Assembly: GCA_023653785.1 (NCBI GenBank)
Contig: JAMKCH010012782.1
Location: 1 to 64,000 of the forward strand
Source: Ophioderma brevispina
Taxonomy: Eukaryota > Echinodermata > Ophiuroidea > Amphilepidida > Ophiodermatidae
DNA: 64,000 nt
Direction of reading: 5' to 3'
The number at the start of each line of letters is the position of its first letter. Position 1 is the first letter of the stretch. This document shows, one piece after another, positions 34,012 through 46,103 of the stretch. The notes beneath the pieces were generated by a model. It was given only the letters and a program-made list of their open reading frames with translations, searched no databases and was not told where the DNA came from. Position numbers and translations under genes: made by a program.

Positions 34012-34164
34012 CAGGGCCGTACGCCGGATTTATTTAGGGAGGGTGCGGAACTTTCGGAAAGTGGTCCTTTTGTAAGGTGGCCCCAACTCGTCACCAATCA
34101 CATTAAAAGTCAACAAAAGTGGACCTTTAACACCTTTATGGAATTGGGGGAGCGTACGGGCCTG
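34012..34164. mobile_element. hAT-like MITE with perfect 8-bp target duplication
   Basis: 153 bp, left end CAGGGCCGTACGC, right end reverse complement CAGGCCCGTACGCTCCCCC. Flanked on both sides by ATTATAAT (34004-34011 and 34165-34172). An 8-bp duplication with CAGGG ends is characteristic of the hAT superfamily. Its left 30 bp resemble the right ends of the three larger MITEs in block E. No coding capacity; the 133-codon plus frame across it is fortuitous. Confidence 0.88.
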
Positions 34165-34239
34165 ATTATAATATTACATGAAATAGCATTACAAGGATTT
34201 GTTGACAGCGCTACTAGTTATAAAATAACCTTGAGAGAA

Positions 34240-35900
34240 CTCGACGTTACATGCACTTCAGGACAACGTCTTATTTCTGATTCTGGCTTGACATGTTTGT
34301 TGAAGTATTTGAAGACCCAATAAACGTTATAAATGGCATGTAAAGAATCATACGTAGGTTGTGTCCATGACCGTACATTTAACACTGCGAACCCTGGGCC
34401 AAAATGAGAGCCTCTTCAATAGTCTTATCCCGTTACCATAGTAACGATTTGGTCAAACTTGAATCAAAAATAAGATAAAGATGCAATAAGCAGCCCATAT
34501 GGTTGTGCAACATATTCTAAATCCATAAAATTCCCCAGGCCCAGCACAAGTAGCGCCCGTGGATTTTGTTGAACGAGCATAGCAGTATTAAGGCTGAATC
34601 AAATCTCAAGGTCATTTGATGCAAGAATTGTGCTGGGCAAATACCTCGACTGCCAAGCCCTGTTGAGTTAGTAAGAGCCATTATATTAGGCCTAAATAAA
34701 CATTGGTTTAATTTTACAAATTGCCCACTATTCTTCTCTTTAATTCGTAATTTTTAGTAAAACAAAACAACAATTTTTTGGTACTCTAGTTCGGTAAATA
34801 TGAGCAAGTAATCGTACTCATTAACAATAACAATAACAAACTTGATTTTTTTTTTTTGAATTACTTAGTTACGACTTGCACCCCAATCCCCAAATTTGCT
34901 GCAAATGTGGCCAAAACTGGGCCATAGCGGTTCACAGTAAATACGGAACTTACACATCTTAATTCTTCCTTGAAGACACACATACACATGTAGTTTAATG
35001 ATACTGTTCTTTATCTCAAAACAATACCTTAGATAAATAAGTTAGACAATGTTAACATAAGCGAACTGTCTTACAGTAGAGTTAATAATTGTGACGTTCT
35101 GAAAGGAGAGATATTTAAAAGAGTGTGCTGTAGTGAATTAATCTCTGTTATTCCCATCACCACATTTTTCAAGCATAATTTGAACCTAGGAAAAGCCACA
35201 TTTGCATAATATATTAAAAACATATCAAAATGAATAGGAATACTTTTCGTTCCAGAATATGTACTCTTCACACTATATTGTACCTTGATTCTTCCGTACA
35301 TAAATTTGGTATTCTTTCTTGAGGCAGTGATAATAAAGTTGATCTTGTTAAGATTTTCAAACTGCAGAAAAAGGCATAAAGAAATATCGAAGTCTTTCAG
35401 TTCATTGTTTAAACGTTTGAATGTTCTAAAAAATATACGATATTTTACTAAAATTGCACACAATTATTACATCATGTACAAAATTACTATTACTCCCAGA
35501 GGTAGGATTTAATTCTATTTCATTAAAACAATCGGCGCGTTATTTTTATACGCGCCCATTAAAATTCCAGAATCAGAAAAAAATATTGTTTTTCTTAATA
35601 CAAGGATTTCAAGTCGACCACCTGCAGGTTATGTTAGACACCACCACCCTTTAATACAAATATCAATACATGGATTTTTATTATTTTTTGTGATGTTCTG
35701 GATTAGAAAACCGGCGCTTATCCCTTTAGGACTCTAAGTATCCGCTAAGCCCCACAATCTACAATCACAATTCCACGATATTGCACGATTCCGCGATTTG
35801 TATGTATGTCTACCATTTTGTTGGAGGGTATATCATTTTCGGTGTATTATCACGTTAGAGTCAATATCTTTTGCCTAAAAACTTCTGATTCCTATTTAAT
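34240..35900 (+). repeat. Block C, copy 2
   Basis: Counterpart of 4845-6520, joined directly to block D at about 35900-35925. Confidence 0.8.
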
Positions 35901-35924
35901 TAGAAAAAAATACATTTTTTGCAT

Positions 35925-36655
35925 TAGTATAAGAATTATTTCATTTAATGCCTTGGTGCATTGCGCTGTTCTTGTACTGTTTTTCTTTGATCGCTTCTTT
36001 AAAATATTCTAGCCTTAGACAACCAAAGGACAAACACAACTTCTGCAATATACTGATGTTATTGAAGAAGGGCAAAATTGCGATGATGAATGGAGATTTT
36101 ACGAGGTTACGAAAAATAACAAAATAATAAATGTGGTTTTATGTAGCGTTGTGTCCTTCGAACATTTGATCAAAACGCTATACAGTTTTTCCGTTGACAA
36201 AGCGCTACACTGCATTGCACAGAATAGTAATGCAATGTACACTATACGTCACAAAAATTAAGTTTGAGAAGGATATGCTAAGTTCAAGAGCTTTCAAGTT
36301 CCAAAGCAGATGTGTGCCAAATGAATCCTTTAATATGATAATAATACCATAATCAAAATCCGAAACAGGTTCATATTTTGATCTCCATTTCAAAGCGCAT
36401 CTCGTATAACCCCATAATTGAACTTATAATAGTAAGCACTAATTCTCGCTGTAACGAAAACAAACATTTACACAGAGGACGTATCGTTCTGTCTGATTTT
36501 GGTGAAACGATGTGTATTACGTGACATTTCACCAGTTCTGAGACATAAATCAATGAACCTAAAATAGACTACGAGTATGAAACGCAGATCTGCATTTTGA
36601 ATTCTTCCAAATCGATAGAAAAAAAACTCAAGTTCTTTTCCTTTATGGTTTTCTA
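35925..36655 (+). repeat. Block D, copy 2
   Basis: Counterpart of 15235-15930. It lacks the first 220 bp of copy 1 and is cut by block E at CTACTT/GGAGCC (about 36655), whereas copy 1 continues from the same CTACTT, which marks the junction. Confidence 0.8.
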
Positions 36656-38195
36656 CTTGGAGCCTTGGAGCGCTGTTGTGTTGGCGGAATGCAGAAGAAA
36701 TCAAAATATATGTGGGATCTGTAAGAAACGACGAAAGAACTGTAGGCCGAGACAGTATCGTATAAAGAAATGCAATAAGCATAGGAATCGTGTTCTTCCT
36801 TGAAAAGTGTTTTATATGCAATAATCCTTTGTTCACGAAAGCTAAGAAATTCAACACAAGACGTACTAATTCCCAACGGTCCAAGTCGGATGAAACATGG
36901 ATTCATGTGTCAGTCTTTTTTAAAACTCGTAAAACTCGCTGTAAATAGGTGTCTTGATGACTAATTGGCGAGTTCTGTTAGAAAACTGAGATAAGCAGCA
37001 TGTGGCGAGTTATAATTACTAACGAATATCTCGCAAATGATGAAGTGATGTTAGTAGATTTTATGTTAGTAGATTTTATGTTATGTATATTTTTCCATCC
37101 AAAATTTTATAGCACAAGCGTGAACTCATTTATATATATATATACAACCAGGCCCATACGCGGGGGGTGCGGACGCACGCCCTCCCAAATTTCCACAAAA
37201 GGGGCAAAAGTCCACTTTTGCTGATTTTTTGTGATAAAAGATCTAAACCTAGAGAAAAATTGATAGGAAGTCCACTTTTTGGCGATGAAGATTTCAAAAA
37301 GTCCAAAAGGACCATTGTAGGGGGTTAGGGTCCACTTTTACAAAAAAAACTCAATTTTTTTTGAAGTCCTGCACCCCTAAATAAATTCTCGTACAGCCCT
37401 GTATAAAACACGGAAGATACTTTCAAGATATCTTACATACTCAGTGGAAATGACAGCAGTTTCTTCTCATCGATTGTCTGTTTTTTGTATTCATTTTGTC
37501 TAGCGGCAGTTTTAAAAATAAACAAAGTTTATGTATTAACGAAATATGCCAGCGGGCAGATCCCATAGCGTTTACAAAGGTAGCGCACCCCTGGGAAATA
37601 TATAAATTTTCCTAAATAAATTCTCTAAAATTATAAAAATCAGTTCTACCTGTGTTCTCACGTCTAAGTTTGTGCACATTTTCTTGAAAATGAATCAAAT
37701 GTCATCTCTTTTTCCATGAATATCAGTGACCCCCCCAACGGATGTACACAACGATTCATTGACTCCAGCAAAATGGCACGATTGATAAGTAAACCCGCCG
37801 GTATGCGTAGGACTTCAGATTCTTTTTTTTTATCTAGAACTGCAGACCCATTGTTATGTCATGTCTATATGAGTTGAAAAGCTTTGAAGTGTTATCACCG
37901 CTCGATTTAGATTGAGCTATTCGTTCACGAATAAAATAAAAACTGAGCGTCTACTGTGAGTTCAATAACTTCGACAGTATATTTCATCATTTATTCAAAA
38001 AGGAACGAAGATGAACAAAAGTCATGAAAGAAATGTTGCTTGGCAAGCTGTAACCTAACATCTTGGTGCAGAACCAAGACCCATAACTTAACGTAGGACT
38101 CCTTTCTATTTCCATTTTACCAAAAAGTTTTGTTCGGCACCGGCTGTACTACATTTCATATAGGTCGATGAATACCAATGATTTTCGATAATTGA
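36656..38195 (+). repeat. Block E, copy 3
   Basis: Aligns with copy 2 from 21770 to about 23190 and stops just past the palindrome centre, where block B copy 3 begins. It carries the block E MITE (37149-37401). LINE block F does not follow this copy. Confidence 0.85.
37149..37401 (+). mobile_element. hAT-like MITE in block E, copy 3
   Basis: Ends CAGGCCCATACGCGGGGG and, on the opposite strand, CAGGGCTGTACGAGAATTT. The left end here reads ATACGC, closer to the GTACGC of the 34012 element than copies 1 and 2. Confidence 0.6.
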
Positions 38196-38199
38196 ATGG

Positions 38200-38440
38200 A
38201 AATTCATATATTTGAACACTGCTTGTTTTCTTACTTTTCTGTCATTTTGAAAAAAATAACTTAAGAGAAATCTAAATACTTATCCTTCAACTTTTAAGCT
38301 ACTCCTGAAAATTTCAAAAAAAAACGTTGACTCTTTCGGCTGGATCACTGATAGTGTCGTTGAGTGTTAATATGCCCGTTGACGAGCATAGATATTCTCC
38401 TTGCGCGCAATATCTATTTAAAATACAAAACCAATATAAA
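38200..38440 (+). repeat. Block B, copy 3, left piece
   Basis: Matches 31676-31925. Here the block is free of the 263-bp MITE and of the large LINE insertion of copy 1, supplying the empty sites. Confidence 0.8.
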
Positions 38441-38457
38441 ATTTGCATAGGGTTGGT

Positions 38458-38533
38458 TCCCTTTAATAGGAGGGGTATGATGTCCCCATTCCCATAGAAT
38501 CCTACAGGGAATTTTGTACCCCTCCCATTAAAC
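38458..38533. repeat. Short inverted repeat around 40-bp loop
   Basis: CTTTAATAGGAGGGGTA is mirrored by TACCCCTCCCATTAAA, about 16 bp with one mismatch. A further short palindrome follows at 38562-38582 (GCATTCCATTTTATGGAAT). Possibly a tiny MITE. Confidence 0.6.
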
Positions 38534-38644
38534 AACAAGAAGATGAGACAAGTGTTAAAAAGCATTCCATTTTATGGAATCGGTATCATTAAACATTTAA
38601 AAAAAATATTTTTACAAAGAAATCTAGGTATTGCAAAGGGTGAC

Positions 38645-38955
38645 CTTTCTTGAATAAACAAATGACCTTTAGCCTATTTTCCCAAATATCGTGGAAAGGA
38701 AGTAACACATGCATGTGACCCCGCAAAATGGACTCTTTACTCCTTGTTACCTAAGCAATAATTTGAGCTATACATTAGATTTAGAGCAGTCCAAACATTT
38801 GACCCCATAGTAACTTTACACCTCTCCTGGGGCCATACGCAGCAGTGGGTCTCCAGCAGACAATTCATATTTGCAAAAGTTATATTTTTTCTCCGAATTT
38901 TCCGGTGTTCAGATATTGTATCTCGTTCGTTTGATGAAAACCTTCTGGGCTGCTT
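38645..38955 (-). repeat. Left arm of an inverted pair flanking block B
   Basis: Reverse complement matches 39406-39696: AGCAGCCCAGAAGGTTTT, AAAATTC(A/G)GAGAAAA, GGTCAAATGTTTG, GCTCTAAATCTAATG, AGGTAACA, GGGTCACAT, GATATTTG, AGGCTAA. Together the arms enclose 450 bp of block B. Confidence 0.8.
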
Positions 38956-39405
38956 ACTCTAAACAAATTAATCCTTCTTTATTATGATGATGTCCTAATG
39001 AGAGATGTAAAACATCTTTTGGAAAAAAGTTTCATCCCAACAATGGATATGAAGACCCGACCTGACCTGTTATGCTTAGGATGTGCCTTATAATAGTCTT
39101 TATTGAAAAAGAAATTGCTCAATTGCCTAAGCTGAAGGTACTGTACAATGTTGTCTAGTGGCATTTGTGTGTAATAATGACGCCCTCTCGTTGCCTTTCC
39201 AATACGTGACAGAAGAGAGAATTGCCAAGATTTAACAATGCGTTCCTCCAAGACTCTTAACTTCTGCAATAAAACTCAATTGATTCCTACTTAAAGCAAA
39301 AAAACCACCTGTACATTCCTACGTTGAAATGGATAAATGGTTAGGAAAGGGTTACTTGGACGTAATGGGATGAATTTGTTCCGTGATGTAATAATTATGT
39401 TGCAT
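38956..39405 (+). repeat. Block B, copy 3, right piece
   Basis: Continuous across the point where copy 2 has the L2-like LINE, and ends at the same TGCATTA where copy 2 has the hAT-like MITE. Confidence 0.8.
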
Positions 39406-39696
39406 TAAGGAACCGGCAGCCCAGAAGGTTTTGATCAACGAAAGACGATACCAATATATGGAATGTGGGAAAAATTCAGAGAAAATATTTAAACATTGCA
39501 ATATGAATGTCTGGCCGCAGACCCGCTGTGCGGGTGGCCCAGGAGGAGGGGTAAAGTAACTATGGGGGTCAAATGTTTGAACGGCTCTAAATCTAATGAA
39601 ATAAGCTCAAATTTTCCTCAGGTAACAGGAAGAAAAAGTCAATGGGTCACATTTCGTGTGGTGCCTCCTTTTCAAGATATTTGAGAAAAAGGCTAA
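39406..39696 (+). repeat. Right arm of the inverted pair, split by a foldback
   Basis: Counterpart of 38645-38955. The last bases (GGCTAA) are interrupted by the element at 39697-42638; the arm resumes with AAGGTCA at 42640-42647, restoring the order seen in the intact left arm. Confidence 0.8.
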
Positions 39697-42638
39697 TAGT
39701 GGAGGGGGCCTAGGTTCTCCAGAGAGTGCTTTTATGAACTCATGTTAATGTTGGCAACCACGATAAATGTAATCTGCTTGGGTTGACTATTCAGAAAAAA
39801 AAAACGATGTGTTGCCATTTTTTCCAGTGACCTTTAGTGACCTTGACACGAGACCAAAGGTCAAAGCAGTAGTACATCGTCCCCCCCCCCCCCCCCCCCC
39901 CCAAAGATATCGCCTTGGTACCAAAATGTGGCAAAATTTCATAAGGAATGTTGTATATGATATTTATTTTTTACTTGCGCTTTTGTTTTCTTGTATATGC
40001 AATAAGCTAATTAGGGGACATGCATAAATTTTGCCGTTATTCATACTCCAGTCCTGTCCAAAGCAGAGTTAGGCCTCAAGTTCCTGCACAATGTAGTTAT
40101 CTGTAAACAATCTACTTGAATGTAGAATAAACCTACACAACCCCCTTATACCTTGCTTTTAATGTCCATGGCTAAGTAAACCAAGTTGGTTTATGAAAAT
40201 GTGCAAGAGAAAGGAAAATGGTTGATGTAGTCTATAAATACCAAATCCATGGATTGAATTGTTGTTTTAACCGTAAAACAACCACGATTCGCCCTACAGA
40301 GACAAAGGGTAGTTATCGTTTTCTTTTCAGTCTCAGTCATTATGTGATGTTTTAATTATTCTTCCATCCCAGAACTGGGGGGGGCGTTGGTCATTGATAA
40401 GGGGAATATCATGCACGCACAAAAGAAACACCCGGAAAAGGGGTATTTTTTCAAAGATTGTGCACGTCGATACATATACGTACGTGAAAGGGTAGCAAAA
40501 AACACTGGAAATCTGGAAAAAAAGTGGACTTTTCACATTTGAACTTACATTAGGGTACGGTTTTTGGAAATTTCGAGTTTAGTTTGTAATCGTATTTGAC
40601 TCATCTGTTGTAAACGAGCTATTCCATATACAGAAACAAATTTCACTTGCTTTAGGGGGCAAATATTGCCAATACTTTTATTAAGGGTAGGATTTACACT
40701 TACCATACTGTTTAGGTGTGCTTTTAGACCTATCAATTACTTGTACTTGTTTACGCAGTACGTTTTGAAACTCCTTGTTTTAGGGGGCGCGGGACTTTGA
40801 AAATGTGGACTTTTTGGTTATTATTATTTATTGAATTAAAAAGCAGAAAGCAGACTAAACCACTAAAATGTCCTTTTTGAGCATATCATCAATAAAATGT
40901 GGACTTCTTTCAAATTTCTACCACTTTGCGACCATTGTTTATGGACCAAAATGCAACAAAACGTCAATCTTTTGCACCTTATGTGGGATTTGTGTGTGTG
41001 TTTGTGTTGGGGTTGTGTGACGGCGGACCGGCTGCTGGATCTCTAAGATAATCAGCCAGTGCCCACATTCATTAACAAAACTAAAAGTTAGTGTATGATT
41101 TGAATTAGGTTTCTGTAACAAGTAAGATCATCACTTTTGGACTATTGGCATACTGCCCAGAGTTTTAAAATTGGTTCCCCGTCTGGGTCTTTTGGCATCA
41201 AAAGACTTTAAAAGTCTTAAAATGGACAATCTTCCAGCTAACATTCAAACAGTGCACAATTCTAGACACAAATATGAAAGTTCAGCAATATAGATGTGCC
41301 ATTATATCAGAGAGCGTAAGCAATACAACGTCATACATGTATGAATGAAACCCACCATCTTAACAGTTTTATCCAAGAGGGTCTGTGAAGGATTTCCCAG
41401 GATAAATGTAATGATAGTATGTGGTGATGAACCTTATAACCACATGATAATCGTGGAATAGATCCAGTAGATTCCTCTGCAAGTGGATGTTTGTCCTACA
41501 GTATGGCATGCCAAAGTGGTTATATATCTTGAATGGTTTATTGCATACACTCTATAACTAAGCACCAGGAAATAATGTGGAAAACAGTGGGGGACTTGCT
41601 ACCGACATCAGTCTATCTTATTTTTTAGGCCTTCTGGCTATATCAATGACCTTTTTCCATGCCAGATTTCGTTCGGGCAATGTTCGTTTTTTCAATGTTT
41701 CTCAAATTGCTTGAGATTAGTCAAATTTCTCAATTAGAAGCAAATTTCTAAAATTTTTAAAAATGAGGGCGAAAATTTCCTCAATCTGAATAGTCAAAAT
41801 TGATCAAATTTGCTTAAATGTAAGCCATTTTTAGGAAAAAGCGGGAAAAAAATTTGTAGCTTAAATTTGGCCCAAAAATTGCATTTCTGCTATGGCTACA
41901 ATTCCGTTTTTGGCCAACAAATGATCTATATATGGGTCCTAATTCCAGACTCCGGAGGCACCGCCCTACCCAAAACCAAAACTTGAGACACCCCCACGGG
42001 GTATAGGGTGACTATATACGGCTCTATGCGTAGACAAGAAGTTCAGGGTCATCTGGATGGAAAGATAATTAAATCATTCATACATGGGACTGAGCCTAAG
42101 ATAACTAGTATAACATTATCCTAATAACGACGATTCCTTCCATTTTTTGTTTTACTGGACTTACCCCTGGGTATTAGTAGCAAGAAATAATGGGGGATGT
42201 GTAGCGTAAGGTTTATTCTACATTCAAGAAGAGTTGTTATGAGGACTGTATTGTGCAAAAACTTGAGGCATAACTATTGCCTCTTAACAGGACTGGGTGG
42301 GGTCTACAGAAAGAAAGGCAATTTTAGATTAATTATTGTCTCTAATAGGTTGTTTTTTTTGCCACAATAACAAGAAAACGAAAGGTCAAATAACACAAAA
42401 AATATCATATTCAATGTTCCTTGTGAAATTGCCACATTTGGGGTACCAAGGTCGATATAATTTGGACGATGTATGACCATTTTGACCTGTGGACCTTGTG
42501 TCAAGGTCACTAAAGGTCAACGGAGAAAATGGCAACATCGATTATATGAATAGTCAGACCCAGTAGTCGTATACGTATTTAGTGGTTGCCAACAATTAAC
42601 ATGAACTTCACCAAAATTTTACATAGGCCCCTTCACTA
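39697..42638. mobile_element. Large foldback element, TAGTG...CACTA ends, TAA duplication
   Basis: Left terminus TAGTGGAGGGGGCCTA, right terminus reverse complement TAGTGAAGGGGCCTA. Flanks are TAA on both sides (39694-39696, 42639-42641). The arms align from 39697 to about 40240 against 42080-42638 (GTTGGCAACCAC, GACCTTTAGTGACCTTGACA, CCTTGGTACC, CCAGTCCTG, TGAATGTAGAATAAACC). The interior to 42000 is unstructured, with AAATTTCT-rich stretches near 41700-41830. No ORF above 72 codons. Ends and 3-bp duplication are as in the element at 24883, so the same family is likely. Confidence 0.87.
39884..39902 (+). repeat. C homopolymer, about 19 bp
   Basis: Pure C run in the left arm of the foldback, absent from the right arm, where ATCGTCCAAATTATATCG runs through. 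Confidence 0.9.
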
Positions 42639-42649
42639 TAAAGGTCACC

Positions 42650-42800
42650 AATCTACAATCACAATTGCCCGACTATCGCAACATTTATTATATATGCCTA
42701 CAATTTTGTCGGAGGTATCTCATTTGCGAGTATCATCTTAGTGTCAATATCGATTACCTAGATTTCTCTTATGTATTTAATAGAAACCACTAATTATTAT
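42650..42800 (+). repeat. Block C, copy 3 (short)
   Basis: CAATCTACAATCACAATT, TGTCGGAGG, AGTCAATATC-like and TAGAAACCACT match 35755-35880 and 6450-6600. It is cut by the L2-like LINE downstream. Confidence 0.65.
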
Positions 42801-42949
42801 AAAGTTGCCCCATTCATGATTAATAGAGTTTCGTTTTACCCTACGTAATTGACAACAAATTCTGATTTTATTTTTAATTTTCGGATATAATGGTGATTGA
42901 ATAATAAGACCCGATTGTATCAGCTGCTATTTTCAATCAACTATGACTT

Positions 42950-44710
42950 AATTTGGTATCCTGCTTGGATGCTTATAAGATGAAACTTAGACACCTTGTT
43001 GCCAGTCATCACAAAAATCGTCAAAGACTCACTGGATACGGCCATTCTTTTCCAACTGTTTGCAAAAATGCCTAGTCACACCAATTCTCAAAAAAGCCTC
43101 AAAGTGGATTAAATAACTTTCAAACAATTTGTCCTGTATCAAATCTAAAACTTGCGGGTGTGAAAATCATTGAGAAAGACGTTGCTTCTCGTCTGACTGA
43201 ATACTTGTCAACAAATGAATTATTTGAGCCATTTCAATCTGCCTACAAAAAGTATCATGGGACTGAAACTGCTTTAGGGAGCGTGCGATGAATATTATGT
43301 TCTCTTGAAACAATGTGGCGTCTTCGGTATTATGGATCTCTCTGGAGGTCTTTGACACCATAGACCATGGTATTTTAAAATGTCCGCTGGAGAGTTCTAT
43401 TGGTATCAAAGGCCGTGCTCTTGAGTTGATTGGCTCCTACCTCAGCGCGCTAGAACTCAACCTGTTAAACATTAACGGGGACTTTGTCTGCACCTACACA
43501 TCTTCTTTTTGGGTGCACCAAGGATCAGTGCGGGGGGGACCACTGCTTTCACATCGTATTCACGCCCTGTAGCAGATTATTAGCACGGAACGTGGGATAA
43601 ATGTGCCCTCTATGCAGATGATAACAAAATTCTAGTTCTCTTTGACTAAAACCCCCTGATGATGAATCAATTGTGCGCTCAAAAATTGAACATTGGTGCC
43701 GATAATCAAGTCATGGATGACAGCAAACAAACATAAACTCAGTGATTGATAAGGATGGAACTTGTCCATGTTCACACCTAAGGCGAATGCCAAGTCAATT
43801 AAAGAGTAATCATCTTCAAATTGCTATGCCAAATCAGTCTGCCCCATTATGATCGAAAGTAGGAGTATCCTTGATGAAAAACATGACCATGGCTGAACAT
43901 GTAAAGAAAGATGTTCAGTCGCATATTTTCAAATATTTCGTAAACATTAGCTCAATTGTAAAATTTTGTCAGAGACATGGCACACTTCTCATCATGCCAA
44001 TCGTCACTTCTCGACTGGACAATGGGAATGCACTTTTATATGGAATTCCAAATACTCTCCTTGATAAAGTTCAGCGGACACAAAATGCAGCTGCTCGTGT
44101 ATTGTAAAAAACATAAAAAAAAAAAACTAGAAAAATAAAAAAACTCTTATTTTTTTTTTTTTTTTGTACAGCCTCACTGTTACCCATCCGTCAACGGATC
44201 GTATTCAAATTCTTTGCTCACATGGAAATCGCTTAAAGGACTTGCACCATCTTATAAGCCAACTTCTCACCCCATATATACAAGACGCACTCTCAGATCT
44301 TCTGATAAATTTTTGTTAACAACTCCTAGAACGTTATCCTCCCGTGGTGACAGGGCGTTTTCTTTCATGTGCTCCTAAATTATGGAATTCTCTTCCCATG
44401 GACATCCCTTGTTGTGTTTCTATAAATGACTTAACAAAATAAGCATTAGAACATTGTTGCAAAGCTGCATATGATGTTTTAATTTTGTATTCATTTATTT
44501 GTACTTGATCTTTGAGTCCACTATATGTAGGTTTATAATGCATTTTCATTTTTGTTTTACACAAGTTGTCATAGCCAGGGTACATGTAATTTCTGTATTT
44601 GTAATTTTCGCTTGTTTTTGTATCCTTATTGTTTCAGCGCCTCGGAATAGGCTGCCTAGATAGGTGGCGCTTTATACATGCTGTTTTTATATTATATTAT
44701 TATTATTAGA
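42950..44710 (+). mobile_element. L2-like LINE, plus strand, 5'-truncated, with intact 3' tail
   Basis: With frameshifts: a VTPILKKAS-like finger motif near 43075-43095, SRLTEYLSTNELFEPFQSAY at about 43190-43245, an altered DFSxAFDTIDH site near 43345-43370, ALYADDNKIL (YADD) at about 43600-43640, RTQNAAARVL at 44075-44105, SLHWLPIRQRI-like after the low-complexity tract, and LWNSLP-type codons near 44380-44400. The 3' end has GCGCCTCGGAATAGGCTGCC, then GGTGGCGCTTTATA and an ATT-repeat tail ending about 44709, typical of L2-type 3' ends. Many stops; dead. Confidence 0.85.
44107..44166 (+). repeat. A/T-rich low-complexity tract inside LINE ORF
   Basis: Mostly A for about 45 bases, then a T run. 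It separates two adjacent conserved coding motifs (AAARVL and LHWLP), replacing the short linker expected there. Same type of disruption as at 2896-3168. Confidence 0.85.
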
Positions 44711-44764
44711 AACCCTCCCAGTGGACACTGATTGCAACACATAAGATGTTGATATACTTATTTA

Positions 44765-45290
44765 TTTATGCCATTTCTATCTACTAAAAATACTCGTATG
44801 GCATCATTGAAGCGGCACTTTGTCAGTTTTATCAAACAACAATTTAGCGTATATCAATTTAGGAAAATAATTTGACGTATGTAATGTTATTCCTGTATTC
44901 CAAAAATTTAGGGTCTTGTCTTTCGAAATATCAAAAATCCTCTGCACTTAACCCCCCCCCTACTTCTCCATCTAAAAAGACATTTTTCATTGTCTCAGAC
45001 TGATTTTATTCAATTCCTTAGTGCATTGCGCTGTTCTGTATGTTTTATGATCACTTCTTTAAAAGATGGGTAGCCATAGACCGCCGAAGGGGACAATCGC
45101 CAACTTCTGCCAATATAACTGATGTTTTCGCGGGTACGAAGAAGGAAAATGCGATGATTGATGATGATGAAATGTAGAGGTTACGAAAATTAACAAAATC
45201 TTTAAATAAGGGATTTATGCAAGGTTGCGTCTTTCCAACATTTGATCAAAAGCTTTAAGGTTATTTCCCGTGGACACTATAGGGAAAATC
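44765..45290 (+). repeat. Block D, copy 3
   Basis: Matches 15000-15500: TGCCATTTCTAT, ACTCGTATGGCATCAT, GTGCATTGCGCTGTTCT, ACTTCTTTAAAAGATG, GAGGTTACGAAAAT. Ends before the minus-strand frame region of copies 1 and 2. Confidence 0.75.
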
Positions 45291-45439
45291 ATAAGAATCA
45301 TTAGTTTCACCCATGTGGCTGCCGGTTAAGCGCACAAACCTATTCACCATGTAGTTGTGGATATTCTCCTAACCACGCTCCCCCATTTTGACATTTGAAC
45401 GGAAGGAAAGCAAGGTAAAGTACCTTTTTCCAAGCGCAT

Positions 45440-45530
45440 GCGGCTACACGTGGTAGCAACAGACTCGAGCCTACAAACCTTCAGATTACGAATCGGTCGT
45501 TCTATCTTCTGGACCACGCGTGCCCCATAT
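45440..45530 (-). mobile_element. tRNA-like SINE head
   Basis: Minus strand: GGGGCACGCGTGGTCCAGAA with A-box-like TGGTCCAGAAGATAG, then a B-box-like AGGCTCGAGTCTG about 35 bp on. The acceptor end does not pair well, so not a functional tRNA. Different from the SINE at 32634. Body probably extends to about 45340. Confidence 0.55.
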
Positions 45531-45699
45531 AACCAGGTGATAATAACCGATTTCAATGCATTAGGGGATGATTGATCGTTCCCTTTTTAAATACCTATCC
45601 ACCTGCTTTGCGCGCTAGATGAATGAACTTTTTCGCGGTGCGATAAAAAAACATGTGTGAAAGGCCGCGCAAAGCCGACGTATACCAATATAGTATGAA

Positions 45700-46035
45700 A
45701 CCCCTTCATTATTGTCTTTTAAAGGTCCAGGAAATGAGATGATAAAACCTGTCCAAAATTCTTTAAGGGCATTCCATTCAATAAACAGGGGGCAACAAAA
45801 AGAATACACTACCAGTGACACATTAGTGAAACTATTTGATTTCAGTGTGCAATGAATAAGATTCATACCGTCACCTGGAATTATCTATACTCTCTGAAAA
45901 ATCAATAGTTTCACTAATGAATGTCATGACACCAATCCAAATATTGAAGCTTTAGCCCTCTTGTAAGATTTGACCACAAACACATCAATTTTCTATTTGC
46001 ATTTCCTGGGACCTTTAAGCTGGGGTATTGGTGAA
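45700..46035. mobile_element. Hairpin (foldback) element, arms about 140 bp
   Basis: Left arm 45700-45845 and right arm 45900-46035 are inverted copies: CTTTTAAAGGTCCAGGAAAT / TTAAAGGTCCCAGGAAATGC, and ATTAGTGAAACTATTTGAT / ATTAGTGAAACTATTGAT. The spacer is only about 55 bp. No ORF. Confidence 0.75.
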
Positions 46036-46103
46036 GTTCAAATATAAGTTGACCGGTGATTAGCTCAGTGCTAGCCAATGCAGAGGATGTATGAGTCACC
46101 AGT

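Noticed and set aside
34012..34323. 133-codon plus ORF (33922-34323) as a gene
   Set aside because: It crosses the end of block B, a whole hAT-like MITE and the start of block C; not open in the paralogous copies.
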